Source of the DNA: CBFDBF01 sp050304615
Lineage (GTDB): Bacteria > Pseudomonadota > Gammaproteobacteria > Chromatiales > Chromatiaceae
Direction of reading: 5' to 3'
DNA length: 64,000 nt
NCBI GenBank assembly: GCA_050304615.1
Contig: JBNLDW010000007.1
Span: 100,460 to 164,459, forward strand
Made by a program: the position numbers and the translations under genes. The notes beneath the pieces were generated by a model, which made no database searches, was not told the DNA's origin, and saw only the letters and a list, made by a program, of their open reading frames with translations. This document shows positions 35,257 to 43,235 of the stretch, in pieces (within the stretch, counting starts at the first letter, position 1; each line of letters starts with the position of its first letter).

Positions 35257-35727
35257 TCACTCATTGAGTAGCACTACAGCCTGGGCGGCAATCCCCTCAC
35301 CCCTGCCGGTGAATCCCATCCCTTCGGTGGTGGTTGCCTTGATATTGATGGCAGAGGGATCAACCTGTAAATCGGCCGCAATGTTTTGTCGCATCGCCGG
35401 CAGATAGTCGGCTAGTCTGGGCCGTTGGGCCACAATGGTCAGGTCGCAATTGTGCAGCGCCAGTCCATTGTCGTGCAGTAGCTTTACCACTTTGCGTAGC
35501 AGGATGCGGCTATCTATATCCTTGAATTCAGCGCTGCTATCTGGAAAGTGTTGGCCGATGTCGCCTTGACCCGCAGCCCCTAGCAGGGCATCACACAGGG
35601 CGTGGAGCAGCACATCGCCATCGGAGTGGGCGGCCATCCCCTGGTCATGTTCGATCGATACGCCACCCAGTACCAACTCCCTGTCAGGGCTAAAACGGTG
35701 GGCATCATAACCCTGTCCAATGCGCAT
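35257..35727 (-). CDS. ispF: 2-C-methyl-D-erythritol 2,4-cyclodiphosphate synthase
   Basis: A 156-aa isoprenoid enzyme. RIGQGYDAHRF (metal ligands), AHSDGDVLLHALCDALLGA and the late KATTTEGMGFTGRGEGIAA are present. GAGAGG precedes the chosen ATG; the longer frame starts inside that ribosome site. It runs towards truD with the palindromic element in between, on the strand opposite to ispD. Confidence 0.96.
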   Translation of the reverse strand: MRIGQGYDAHRFSPDRELVLGGVSIEHDQGMAAHSDGDVLLHALCDALLGAAGQGDIGQHFPDSSAEFKDIDSRILLRKVVKLLHDNGLALHNCDLTIVAQRPRLADYLPAMRQNIAADLQVDPSAINIKATTTEGMGFTGRGEGIAAQAVVLLNE

Positions 35728-35832
35728 AAAACGGCCTCTCACTGCTAGCTGAACCTATAAATTCAGGCCAATTGTAATTTAATTTAGATCTTAAGTCCTT
35801 GAATTAATTATAACAAGACAAAAACCAAGTAA

Positions 35833-35852
35833 TTTAGTCTAGAATAAGACTA
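35833..35852. promoter_or_regulatory. inverted repeat upstream of the DsrC paralogue
   Basis: TTAGTCT and AGACTAA are separated by 6 bases in an A/T-rich region about 55 bp before the DsrC-like gene. It could be an operator; no regulator is identified. Confidence 0.35.
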
Positions 35853-35905
35853 AGACAAGGTGTAGGGTAGAAGCTGGGATTGACCCAAAACGGAGGAGAT
35901 TAGAG

Positions 35906-36259
35906 ATGGTTATTAAAATAAATGGTGAATCGATAGATACGGATGAGGAGGGTTTTCTGATAAACCCTGAGCAGTGGTCGGAGCAGGTGTCTGCTGAGAT
36001 AGCCAGGCAGGAGGGATATGAACTGAAAGATGACCATATCGGTCTGGTGGACTACTTCCGAGAGTATTGGGATGCAAACAATACCCATCCTACGATGCAT
36101 ATTCTGGTTAGAGATATCGGTGGCAAGATAGGCACTACGTTCCATGATCATAAGCAGGCCACCAAGCACCTCTATACGATCTTTCCGCAAGAGCCGATCG
36201 CAGAGTTGTGCAAATTGGCAGGATTGCCTAAACCACTCCCCAGTGAGCGCGAGGGGTAA
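35906..36259 (+). CDS. DsrC-family paralogue lacking the penultimate cysteine
   Basis: A 117-aa DsrC/TusE/RspA-family protein. It keeps the fold signature (DEEGFLINPEQWSEQVS, LVDYFREYWD) and the upstream arm cysteine C102 (AELCKLAGLPKP), but ends LPSEREG without the penultimate Cys. It therefore cannot form the C-terminal intramolecular disulfide of true DsrC. Such paralogues have been proposed to be regulatory (RspA type). It has a strong GGAGGAGA ribosome site and stands alone, far from the dsr operon. Confidence 0.88.
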   Translation: MVIKINGESIDTDEEGFLINPEQWSEQVSAEIARQEGYELKDDHIGLVDYFREYWDANNTHPTMHILVRDIGGKIGTTFHDHKQATKHLYTIFPQEPIAELCKLAGLPKPLPSEREG

Positions 36260-36269
36260 GCGGGACAAA

Positions 36270-36305
36270 CTGCGGTTACCGCTCCTGTTTGTGCGGTGAC
36301 CGCAG
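36270..36305. terminator. hairpin between convergent DsrC paralogue and smr
   Basis: CTGCGGTTACCGC pairs with GCGGTGACCGCAG over a 10-base loop, with a single G-U pair. It overlaps the smr stop. No T-run, so termination efficiency is uncertain. Confidence 0.5.
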
Positions 36306-36833
36306 GAGGACATAGACGGCACCTGTGCCGCCGTCCCGTGGTGTGGCCGAGCAGAATGCCAGGATATCACTATGTTGGCGCAGCCAAATATTGAGTTTCT
36401 GTTTTAGTACCGGCTGCTGTCCCTTGGAGCCATAACCCTTTCCGTGGATGATGCGCGCACAGCGTAGCTTGCGTTGCATGCAGTCCCCCAGGAATTGCTC
36501 CAGTGTCTGGCGTGCATGGTTGGCCGTCAATCCATGTAGATCGAGTTCCAGCTCGCTCTTGATGCGCCCCCGGCGTAGTTCACGCATTAGCTTATGCTGC
36601 ACCCCAGGGCGATAGAACATCAGCTCATCTTCTGTCTTGATCTCGTTTTCTGAGTAGTGTTCTTGCCAGCAACCTTCATCAGGCTCCACCTGCGGTTGCC
36701 GCCGCTCCAGCGGATGGGGCCGGGGCCGCCTCTTCCATGGTTCAACTTTGTCCTGTTGTATAGGAGCAGCATCCTCCATGGCCTGCTGGAAGGGTGTGCT
36801 GCCAGGTTTGTTATCGGATGAGTCCCGTCCCAT
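36276..36833 (-). CDS. Smr-domain protein
   Basis: A 185-aa protein. The first about 85 residues are charged and low complexity; residues about 92-180 form an Smr domain with LDLHGLTANHARQTLEQFL and the RIIHGKGYGSKG nuclease-type motif, and CSATPRDGGTGAVYVLL near the end. Stand-alone Smr proteins of this type (SmrA/SmrB-like) act on nucleic acids, SmrB on collided ribosomes' mRNA. Which applies here is unknown. It is divergent from surE. Confidence 0.9.
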   Translation of the reverse strand: MGRDSSDNKPGSTPFQQAMEDAAPIQQDKVEPWKRRPRPHPLERRQPQVEPDEGCWQEHYSENEIKTEDELMFYRPGVQHKLMRELRRGRIKSELELDLHGLTANHARQTLEQFLGDCMQRKLRCARIIHGKGYGSKGQQPVLKQKLNIWLRQHSDILAFCSATPRDGGTGAVYVLLRSPHKQER

Positions 36834-36912
36834 GGTGCTATAAATCGGTAGTTGCTTCGGGGCCGACAGTATAGCAGGAGTTTGATATAGTTATGCCCAA
36901 GACGGGGGGGAG

Positions 36913-37662
36913 ATGAAGATACTTTTGAGTAATGATGATGGCTATCAGGCGCCGGGGTTACGTATCCTGCATGCAGAGTTGTCGCTGATTGCAGATGTTA
37001 CAGTGGTTGCCCCGGAGCGGGATCGTAGCGCTGCCAGTAATTCACTGACCCTGGATACCCCTATCCGTGCCCATACCGAGGCGGATGGTTTCATCCGGGT
37101 GGATGGAACCCCAACCGACTGTGTGCATCTAGCTATTACCGGGCTGCTAAAAGAGGAGCCGGATATGGTGATAGCCGGGATCAATGCAGGCTCGAATATG
37201 GGTGATGACGTACTCTATTCCGGGACGGTTGCAGCGGCCACTGAAGGCCGTTTTCTCGGTCTGCCTGCCATAGCCCTCTCCATGACCACATTTAGTCCGG
37301 TCTATTATGCCACCGGGGCTAGGGTGGCCAGGGAGATGGTAGAGCATCTGCAGCGGGAGCCTCTCCCGGCAGATACCATCCTCAATATCAATATCCCGGA
37401 TCTCCCCTATGAACAGTTGCAGGGTTATCAGGCCACCCGCCTGGGGCATCGGCACAAGGCAGAGCCGGTAGTGGCATCCAAAGATCCAAGGGGGCGTACG
37501 GTGTACTGGGTAGGGCCGGCCGGTGCCGAGCAGGATGCCGGTCCGGGAACAGACTTTTTTGCTGTGCGTGAGGGCTATGTATCGGTAACACCTCTACAGG
37601 TGGATCTTACCCGGCACTCGGCACTGGAGCAGTTGGGTGACTGGCTTGAGCATACAGGGTAG
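36913..37662 (+). CDS. surE: 5'/3'-nucleotidase SurE
   Basis: A 249-aa metal-dependent phosphatase of stationary phase. MKILLSNDDGYQAPG holds the metal-binding Asp pair; GTPTDCVHLAI and SGTVAAATEGRFLG are family motifs. It starts the surE-pcm-yqaA-nlpD-rpoS block, and its stop is immediately followed by the pcm ATG. Confidence 0.97.
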   Translation: MKILLSNDDGYQAPGLRILHAELSLIADVTVVAPERDRSAASNSLTLDTPIRAHTEADGFIRVDGTPTDCVHLAITGLLKEEPDMVIAGINAGSNMGDDVLYSGTVAAATEGRFLGLPAIALSMTTFSPVYYATGARVAREMVEHLQREPLPADTILNINIPDLPYEQLQGYQATRLGHRHKAEPVVASKDPRGRTVYWVGPAGAEQDAGPGTDFFAVREGYVSVTPLQVDLTRHSALEQLGDWLEHTG

Positions 37663-38325
37663 ATGATAAATCCACAGCATCGCGGGATTGGGATGACATC
37701 GGAGCGTACTCGGGAGCGACTTATTGAGCGCCTGCGGCATAAGGGTATCCGCGATAACAACGTATTGAATGTGATGCGTGAAATACCCCGTCATATATTT
37801 CTGGAAGAGGCGCTCAGTAGCCGTGCATATGAAGATACCGCACTACCGATAGGTCATGGACAGACCATCTCCCAACCATACATCGTGGCACGCATGAGTG
37901 AGGCCCTGCTGGAGGGCGAACCATTGGAGACAGTGCTGGAGGTTGGCACTGGCTCGGGTTATCAGACGGCCATCTTGTCTCGGTTGGTGCATCGGGTCTA
38001 CAGCGTAGAGCGAATCGCCGCACTCCAGCTGGAGGCACGTAGATGTTTTCGCGAACTTGGATTGCGTAATGTTCGGCTGCAACATTGTGATGGTGGCCTG
38101 GGGCTACCACAGTACGCCCCGTTTGATGGCATCATGGTGACTGCGGCCCCAGAGGGGATCCCTCTGCCTCTGGTAGAGCAGTTGCGTCCAGGTGGCAGGA
38201 TGGTTTTACCGGTGGGTGCCGGGCGGGAGCAGGTGCTGGTCAGGGTGACCAAAACCGCCGGTGGATACAAAAAAGAGATGCTTGAGCAGGTGGTGTTTGT
38301 GCCTCTGCTCGGGGGGGTGCGGTAG
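37663..38325 (+). CDS. pcm: protein-L-isoaspartate O-methyltransferase
   Basis: A 220-aa repair methyltransferase for damaged aspartyl residues. ALPIGHGQTISQPYIVARM and the SAM motif VLEVGTGSGYQTAIL are intact. The first ATG directly follows the surE stop; a start at MTSERTR (37693) is also possible and would resemble the E. coli length better. It overlaps the next gene by one base. Confidence 0.95.
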   Translation: MINPQHRGIGMTSERTRERLIERLRHKGIRDNNVLNVMREIPRHIFLEEALSSRAYEDTALPIGHGQTISQPYIVARMSEALLEGEPLETVLEVGTGSGYQTAILSRLVHRVYSVERIAALQLEARRCFRELGLRNVRLQHCDGGLGLPQYAPFDGIMVTAAPEGIPLPLVEQLRPGGRMVLPVGAGREQVLVRVTKTAGGYKKEMLEQVVFVPLLGGVR

Positions 38326-38906
38326 TGTCAATGTTTAGCAGGCTCTATGATCGGGTGATCCAGTGGTCGCGCCACCGCCATGCCCCACGCTATCTGGCGG
38401 CGCTTAGCTTTGCTGAGTCCTCCTTCTTCCCAATACCACCAGATGTGATGCTGGCTCCGATGGTTTTGGCTAGGCCAGAGCGGGCATGGTACCTGGCGCT
38501 GCTTACCACAGCGGCTTCAGTCGTTGGCGGATTACTGGGCTACTGCATCGGATTTTTCTCCTTCGATCTGATAGAGCCGCTGTTGCGGGAGGCCGGGTAC
38601 TACCCAAAATATTTACAGGCACAAGAGTGGTTTGATCGTTGGGGCTTCTGGGCGATCTTTCTTGCAGGTTTTTCTCCCATCCCCTACAAGGTGTTTACCA
38701 TTACGGCTGGGGTGATCTCTATGGCGTTGGCACCGTTTCTTGCGGCTTCTATGGTTGGACGGGGCGCACGTTTTTTTCTGGTGGCGGCGTTGATGCACTG
38801 GGGAGGAGAAGAGATGGAAGGAACCTTACGCAAACATATAGATCGTATTGGTTGGGCCAGCGTAATTCTGGTGGTCGTAGTGATCATGGTGGTTAAGATA
38901 ACCTGA
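38325..38906 (+). CDS. YqaA-family (SNARE-associated/DedA-like) membrane protein
   Basis: A 193-aa protein with about four or five membrane helices. The motif FAESSFFPIPPDVMLAPMV and the later FLAGFSPIPYKVFTITAGV are characteristic of YqaA. GTG start overlaps the pcm stop; an ATG two codons later is equally good. Position between pcm and nlpD is common in Gammaproteobacteria outside enterics. DedA proteins are linked to membrane homeostasis and lipid flipping. Confidence 0.9.
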   Translation: MSMFSRLYDRVIQWSRHRHAPRYLAALSFAESSFFPIPPDVMLAPMVLARPERAWYLALLTTAASVVGGLLGYCIGFFSFDLIEPLLREAGYYPKYLQAQEWFDRWGFWAIFLAGFSPIPYKVFTITAGVISMALAPFLAASMVGRGARFFLVAALMHWGGEEMEGTLRKHIDRIGWASVILVVVVIMVVKIT

Positions 38907-38926
38907 TATAGTTAGGTGCTATATGA

Positions 38927-39955
38927 ATGGCTTTAGAAATCATGCAACGAGAATTTGATTCAGGCTGTAGCGACGTAGCTATGGGCTGGGACTGCAAGCT
39001 GGCCACAGTGCTGCTGCTTTGCGCATTTATTGGGGGGGTGCTTACGGCCTGTAGCTCCAGTATTCCAGCACCTGTGGTGAGCAGGGAGTACTCGCGGTCA
39101 GCAGCAGATAGTACAGATCAAGCGCCGACGACGGTTGAACAAGACCAGCCGGTGGTTACCGCATACCGGCCGCAGGGGGCCGCATCTGAGCCACAGGTAC
39201 AGGTGATCGAACCAGAGCCTCAGGTAATTGAACCCGAGCCTCAGGTAATAGCACCCAAACCACAGGTGGCCCCTAGCCAGACTTCCTACTACACCGTACA
39301 GCGTGGTGACACCCTCTACTCAATCGCCTGGCGGCTTGGGGTTGATCACCGTGAGCTGGCAGCCTGGAACGATATCAGTCCTCCTTATACCATCTACTCG
39401 GGGCAGCGTATAAGGGTGATACCAGGGCAGCGCAAGAGAGTAGTAATCGCACAATCAGGGCCGGACGCATCGGCCCCCAAGGATGCGGCGGCAACACAAG
39501 ATAGTGGTGCTGCTAAATCCACCCAGGTTGCGGCCAAGCCTACGCCCAAGCCCAAGGTTGAGAGGGGAGAGATCCCAAGTGTAAAGTTACGTTGGCAGTG
39601 GCCGACAAAGGGAGAGGTGGTGCAGAAATATTCGAGTAAGGATATAAATCGCAAGGGCATAAAGATTGCTGGCAACCAGGGACAGAAGATAACTGCATCA
39701 GAAGCTGGCAAGGTAGTGTACGTTGGCGATGGACTTATCGGCTATGGACAACTTATTATCATCAAACATAACAAAGAGTATCTAAGCGCCTACGGTTATA
39801 ATCGTAAACTGCTGGTAAAAGAGGGCGATGAGATAGATAGAGGTGATCTTATAGCCGAGATGGGTGATGGTGGCAGTGGCCGCACCCAGTTGCATTTTGA
39901 GGTGCGGCGTAACGGAGTTCCGGTTGATCCGACTGCCCTGTTGCCGCGACGCTGA
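38927..39955 (+). CDS. nlpD: NlpD-like lipoprotein, LysM and M23 peptidase domains
   Basis: A 342-aa outer membrane lipoprotein that activates amidases in cell separation. A lipobox is in FIGGVLTACSSS; if translation starts at MGWDCKLAT (38981) the signal is a normal length. A proline-rich linker repeats EPEPQVI about three times. LysM follows (VQRGDTLYSIAWRLG), then the M23 domain GIKIAGNQGQKITASEAG to LHFEVRRNG, which lacks a complete zinc site as in NlpD. It precedes rpoS by 29 bp. Confidence 0.92.
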   Translation: MALEIMQREFDSGCSDVAMGWDCKLATVLLLCAFIGGVLTACSSSIPAPVVSREYSRSAADSTDQAPTTVEQDQPVVTAYRPQGAASEPQVQVIEPEPQVIEPEPQVIAPKPQVAPSQTSYYTVQRGDTLYSIAWRLGVDHRELAAWNDISPPYTIYSGQRIRVIPGQRKRVVIAQSGPDASAPKDAAATQDSGAAKSTQVAAKPTPKPKVERGEIPSVKLRWQWPTKGEVVQKYSSKDINRKGIKIAGNQGQKITASEAGKVVYVGDGLIGYGQLIIIKHNKEYLSAYGYNRKLLVKEGDEIDRGDLIAEMGDGGSGRTQLHFEVRRNGVPVDPTALLPRR

Positions 39956-39984
39956 CAGGAGTTATCTCAAATGGAGAGAGATGT

Positions 39985-41004
39985 ATGAGCAAGTCAGAAC
40001 AAGATGAGGTGGATGATGTCGAGGTAGACGACGTCGAAGTAGAGGACGTCGAGGTAGATGATGATAATGAGGATGCTACCGCGCCTTCTGATAACCCGGG
40101 ACGACGACTGGTAGACAGGCAGGCGGCGTTTAAAGCTGATGCGCCACCAGCTGACAAGGAGATTACCCGTGCGCAGATGGATGCGACTCGTCTCTATCTC
40201 AGTGAGATTGGGCACTCCCCACTGCTAACGGCAGAGGAGGAGGTGTATTTCTCGCGTTTGGCACAGAAGGGTGAAGTTGCGGCCAGGCAGCGTATGATTG
40301 AGAGTAATCTGCGTCTGGTGGTGAAGATTGCGCGTCGCTATATGAATCGCGGACTTGCCCTGCTTGATTTGATTGAAGAGGGCAATCTTGGGCTAATCCG
40401 GGCGGTAGAGAAGTTTGATCCAGAGCGTGGGTTTCGTTTTTCAACTTACGCTACCTGGTGGATTCGTCAGACCATTGAGCGGGCCATTATGAATCAGACC
40501 CGCACCATCCGTTTGCCGATCCACATAGTGAAAGAGATAAATGTATATCTGCGTGCCGCCCGCAAGCTGGGCCAGACCATGGACCATGAGCCCTCGGTGG
40601 AGGATATTGCCGAACTGCTGGACAGGCCGATCAGCGAGGTAAAGCATATGCTTGGCCTCAATGAGAGGGTCACCTCGGTGGATGCACCTTTTGGCAAGGA
40701 TGCAGATAAACCGCTACTGGACACCATCTCTGACAAGCAGTCACTCGACCCAACTGAGAGCATTCAAAATGATAGCCTCAATGCCAATCTGGATCACTGG
40801 CTAAGCAAGCTGAATGATAAACAGCGTGAGGTGGTGGAGCGCCGCTTTGGGTTACGTGGTTACAAGAATGCTACCCTGGAAGAGGTGGCCAATGAACTTG
40901 GTGTGACCAGAGAGCGGGTCCGCCAGATTCAGATGGATGGCCTGAAACGTCTGCGGGTTATCCTGGAGAAAGAGGGCTTCTCGGTAGAGAACATATTTCA
41001 ATAA
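39985..41004 (+). CDS. rpoS: stationary-phase sigma factor RpoS
   Basis: A 339-aa sigma-70 family factor. Regions 1.2 (RAQMDATRLYLSEIGHSPLL), 2 (NLRLVVKIARRYMNRGL, FSTYATWWIRQTIERAIM), 3 and 4 (LEEVANELGVTRERVRQIQ) are complete. The N-terminus has an unusual acidic repeat: DDVEV/EDVEV units from residues 9 to about 27, encoded by near-identical 15-base units. The nlpD-rpoS order is standard. Confidence 0.96.
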   Translation: MSKSEQDEVDDVEVDDVEVEDVEVDDDNEDATAPSDNPGRRLVDRQAAFKADAPPADKEITRAQMDATRLYLSEIGHSPLLTAEEEVYFSRLAQKGEVAARQRMIESNLRLVVKIARRYMNRGLALLDLIEEGNLGLIRAVEKFDPERGFRFSTYATWWIRQTIERAIMNQTRTIRLPIHIVKEINVYLRAARKLGQTMDHEPSVEDIAELLDRPISEVKHMLGLNERVTSVDAPFGKDADKPLLDTISDKQSLDPTESIQNDSLNANLDHWLSKLNDKQREVVERRFGLRGYKNATLEEVANELGVTRERVRQIQMDGLKRLRVILEKEGFSVENIFQ

Positions 41005-41022
41005 CGTAGTGCAATATTGGGG

Positions 41023-41577
41023 TTAACTCATCTTTGGGTAGGTTAGGATGGTGACCAGACCGCGGGCCTCATCTTTCCCTGGATTAGAATAGCTGTGTTT
41101 GATGTTACCGCGGAAATGGGCGCTATCCCCCTGCCGCAATATGGTCTCCTCCCCCGCCACCTGTAAAATCACCTCTCCCGCCAGGATATGCAGGTACTCT
41201 TCACTGCCGGGCGGATGTGGTTTACCGGGAAAGGTGGAGTTTGCCTGCAGGGTGAAAATCTGCTGTAACAACTCCGGGCTACTCAGTGGTGAGATGGTAG
41301 TGGCCATATATAGCCCATCACCAGACTTCATATGCCTCATATCATCCCTGAGGATGGTCTCTATTCGGTTCTGCTGTTTCTCCAGTAGATCATCTATGGT
41401 CGATTCCAGGGCTACTGCGATCTTATAAACGGCAGCCAGGCCAGGATTGGCATCATCCTTCTCCATTGTGGCCAGGGTGGCGCGTGGGATATCCGCCAGA
41501 TCGGCCAGCTCTTGTTGGGTCATATTACGCTTGGTCCGTATCTCACGAATCCTGTTGCCCACCATATTGATAACCAT
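41023..41577 (-). CDS. XRE-family regulator with a cupin domain
   Basis: A 184-aa repressor-like protein. Residues 5-65 are a helix-turn-helix (MTQQELADLADIPRATLATM) and residues about 105-175 a cupin (EEYLHILAGEVILQV, RGNIKHSYSNPG). Such proteins bind a small ligand or metal through the cupin. GGTGGA lies just before the ATG. It is divergent from the superoxide reductase gene, which it may control, and convergent with rpoS with an 18-bp gap. Confidence 0.9.
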   Translation of the reverse strand: MVINMVGNRIREIRTKRNMTQQELADLADIPRATLATMEKDDANPGLAAVYKIAVALESTIDDLLEKQQNRIETILRDDMRHMKSGDGLYMATTISPLSSPELLQQIFTLQANSTFPGKPHPPGSEEYLHILAGEVILQVAGEETILRQGDSAHFRGNIKHSYSNPGKDEARGLVTILTYPKMS

Positions 41578-41637
41578 ACATCCACCACATTTATTTTGAC
41601 TTTCTGGTTGACATCTTAGCAGGATGCTGCCAATATA

Positions 41638-41650
41638 TCAACAAAGTTGA
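41638..41650. promoter_or_regulatory. candidate operator between XRE-cupin gene and superoxide reductase gene
   Basis: TCAAC and GTTGA flank an AAA spacer, giving a 13-base palindrome; additional TTGAC half-sites lie nearby at about 41596 and 41608. The TTGACA at 41608-41613 could also be a -35 element. Binding by the adjacent XRE-cupin protein is inferred. Confidence 0.4.
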
Positions 41651-41717
41651 CGACGAAGAAGAGTTATATTAGATTAATTCTAGTTTGATAAGGTTGCTAT
41701 TTTAGAGGAGGAGTAAG

Positions 41718-42107
41718 ATGCCTACAGTGAATCGATATGTTGATATAACAGAGGTTGATAGAGAGCAGAAAAAGGATTATATCGACCGTCACTCACCATT
41801 TGTCCACTGTGCTGCTGAGGCGAAGGCGGGTGAGGTTTTTGCAGTTACAGTCAAGATGGGCAATGAGTATGCCCATCCGGATGATCAGGATCACTTTATT
41901 CGCTCACTGCAGCTATATAATGGCTCAACCCTACTGGCCGAGGCATCATTTCAAGCTGGCACCCTGGGTGGCGATGGCAGCAAGGGTAATACTGAGGTGA
42001 CCTTCAATATGGTCCCGTCTGCCGGTAAACTCTCCCTGAGTGCCATGTCCTACTGCACCAAGCACGGCCTATGGGAGAGTGATCCAGTTGAGGTGCAGGT
42101 AACATAA
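41718..42107 (+). CDS. neelaredoxin-type superoxide reductase
   Basis: A 129-aa desulfoferrodoxin-family protein that reduces superoxide to peroxide without making oxygen. The five ligands of the Fe(His)4Cys centre are visible: H25 (DRHSP), H53 (YAHP), H59 (QDHFI), C113 and H116 (SYCTKHGLW). The N-terminal desulforedoxin domain is absent. The Lys next to the first His is Arg here and the Glu is Asp. A strong GGAGGAG ribosome site precedes the ATG. The peroxiredoxin downstream would remove the peroxide formed. Confidence 0.9.
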   Translation: MPTVNRYVDITEVDREQKKDYIDRHSPFVHCAAEAKAGEVFAVTVKMGNEYAHPDDQDHFIRSLQLYNGSTLLAEASFQAGTLGGDGSKGNTEVTFNMVPSAGKLSLSAMSYCTKHGLWESDPVEVQVT

Positions 42108-42199
42108 ATCAGGGGGCTGTTATTGGTTACCGGATTGAATTAAATGTATTTTTTTATACAAGCAGTAAACGATAAATTTACTATTTGGAGAAGCAGATC

Positions 42200-42796
42200 A
42201 TGAGCGTACTCGTTGGAAAGGCAGCACCAGATTTTACCGTTCAGGCAGTGATGCCGGATAACAGCTTTCAGGAAATCTCCCTGTCAGACTATAAGGGCAA
42301 GCATGTAGTGTTGTTCTTCTATCCGCTTGATTTCACCTTTGTCTGCCCTTCAGAGATCATCGCCTTTGATCACCGCCTGGAGGAGTTTAAGGCGCGTGAT
42401 ACAGAGGTTTTGGCGGTGTCTATTGACTCCCACTTCACCCATCTTGCCTGGAAGAATACAGATATCAAGAATGGTGGTATTGGCAATGTTCAGTTCCCTA
42501 TGATTGCGGATATCAATAAGGAAATTACCGAGGCCTACGATATGCGCACTGACCCAGGTATTGCATTGCGTGGTTCATTCCTGATTGATAAGGAGGGCAT
42601 AGTTCAGCATCAGGTAGTGAATGCCCTCAGTCTGGGGCGTAATGTCGATGAGATGCTGCGGATGGTGGATTCTCTGCAGTTCACCGAAGAGCATGGCGAA
42701 GTCTGTCCTGCCGGCTGGAACAAGGGCGATGCCGGGATGCAGGGCTCTACTGAAGGTGTGGCCAAGTATCTGGCAAAGCACGCAGACGAACTTTGA
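42200..42796 (+). CDS. 2-Cys peroxiredoxin
   Basis: A 198-aa AhpC/Prx-type thiol peroxidase. The peroxidatic Cys49 lies in DFTFVCPSEI and the resolving Cys169 in HGEVCPAGW. Start at MSVLVGKAAP is chosen because GGAG is 11 bases upstream; a longer frame would begin in that site. It follows the superoxide reductase gene, with a T-rich small palindrome (TGTAT-ATACA at 42145-42160) in the gap, and ends before an intrinsic terminator. Confidence 0.94.
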   Translation: MSVLVGKAAPDFTVQAVMPDNSFQEISLSDYKGKHVVLFFYPLDFTFVCPSEIIAFDHRLEEFKARDTEVLAVSIDSHFTHLAWKNTDIKNGGIGNVQFPMIADINKEITEAYDMRTDPGIALRGSFLIDKEGIVQHQVVNALSLGRNVDEMLRMVDSLQFTEEHGEVCPAGWNKGDAGMQGSTEGVAKYLAKHADEL

Positions 42797-42847
42797 TCCA
42801 TGTCAGCTGCTCTAGGCGCCCCCATACTTCAGGGCGCTGATAGCCTG

Positions 42848-42877
42848 AAAGGCCCCCTGCCAAGGGGGCCTTTTTTT
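42848..42877 (+). terminator. intrinsic terminator after the peroxiredoxin gene
   Basis: GGCCCCCT and AGGGGGCC form an 8-bp stem with a GCCA loop, followed by seven T; AAA before the stem can extend it. Confidence 0.93.
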
Positions 42878-43090
42878 GTTCAATACATACTGTAAGTAGA
42901 TATGCTCATAAGTGACATGCAGTTTTATCCGTAACAAAGTGGGAAGATAGGATAAAGTTGGTGGTTAAGTACAAAGTTCCATAGAGATATTCAATTGCCC
43001 GCATAAGTCACGCTTATAAGTATTTATAGTTATATAAATAACAATACGTTAGCTTAGGTAATACTAGCTGTGATTGGTTCTCATTGGGAT

Positions 43091-43129
43091 CGCAAGTCTT
43101 GACAAAGCTTGCGCAGAAGTATGTTATAT
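43091..43129 (+). promoter_or_regulatory. candidate promoter with overlapping inverted repeat upstream of ccoN
   Basis: A consensus -35 TTGACA (43099-43104) is followed by TTATAT (43124-43129) at a 19-base spacing, or GTTATA at 18. CGCAAG (43091-43096) and CTTGCG (43108-43113) bracket the -35 as a possible operator. No clear FNR-type box was found between 42878 and 43235. The rest of this 439-bp gap is A/T-rich with no coding frame. Confidence 0.5.
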
Positions 43130-43179
43130 CACACAGCTAAAATATGGTTAGCTCCATTGTTTTAGATCGTGGCTCACTG

Positions 43180-43207
43180 CAGCACTTGGTGAGTGCTGTT
43201 TTTGTTT
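43180..43207 (+). terminator. intrinsic terminator in the ccoN leader
   Basis: CAGCACT pairs with AGTGCTG over TGGTG, followed by TTTTTGTTT. It lies 28 bp before ccoN and about 50 bp downstream of the candidate promoter. CTCAC (43173-43177) can instead pair with GTGAG (43189-43193), an alternative stem that would break the terminator. It may attenuate ccoN or end a small RNA. Confidence 0.75.
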
Positions 43208-43235
43208 AACCTACAAGAAAATTTAAGGGGGCTCC

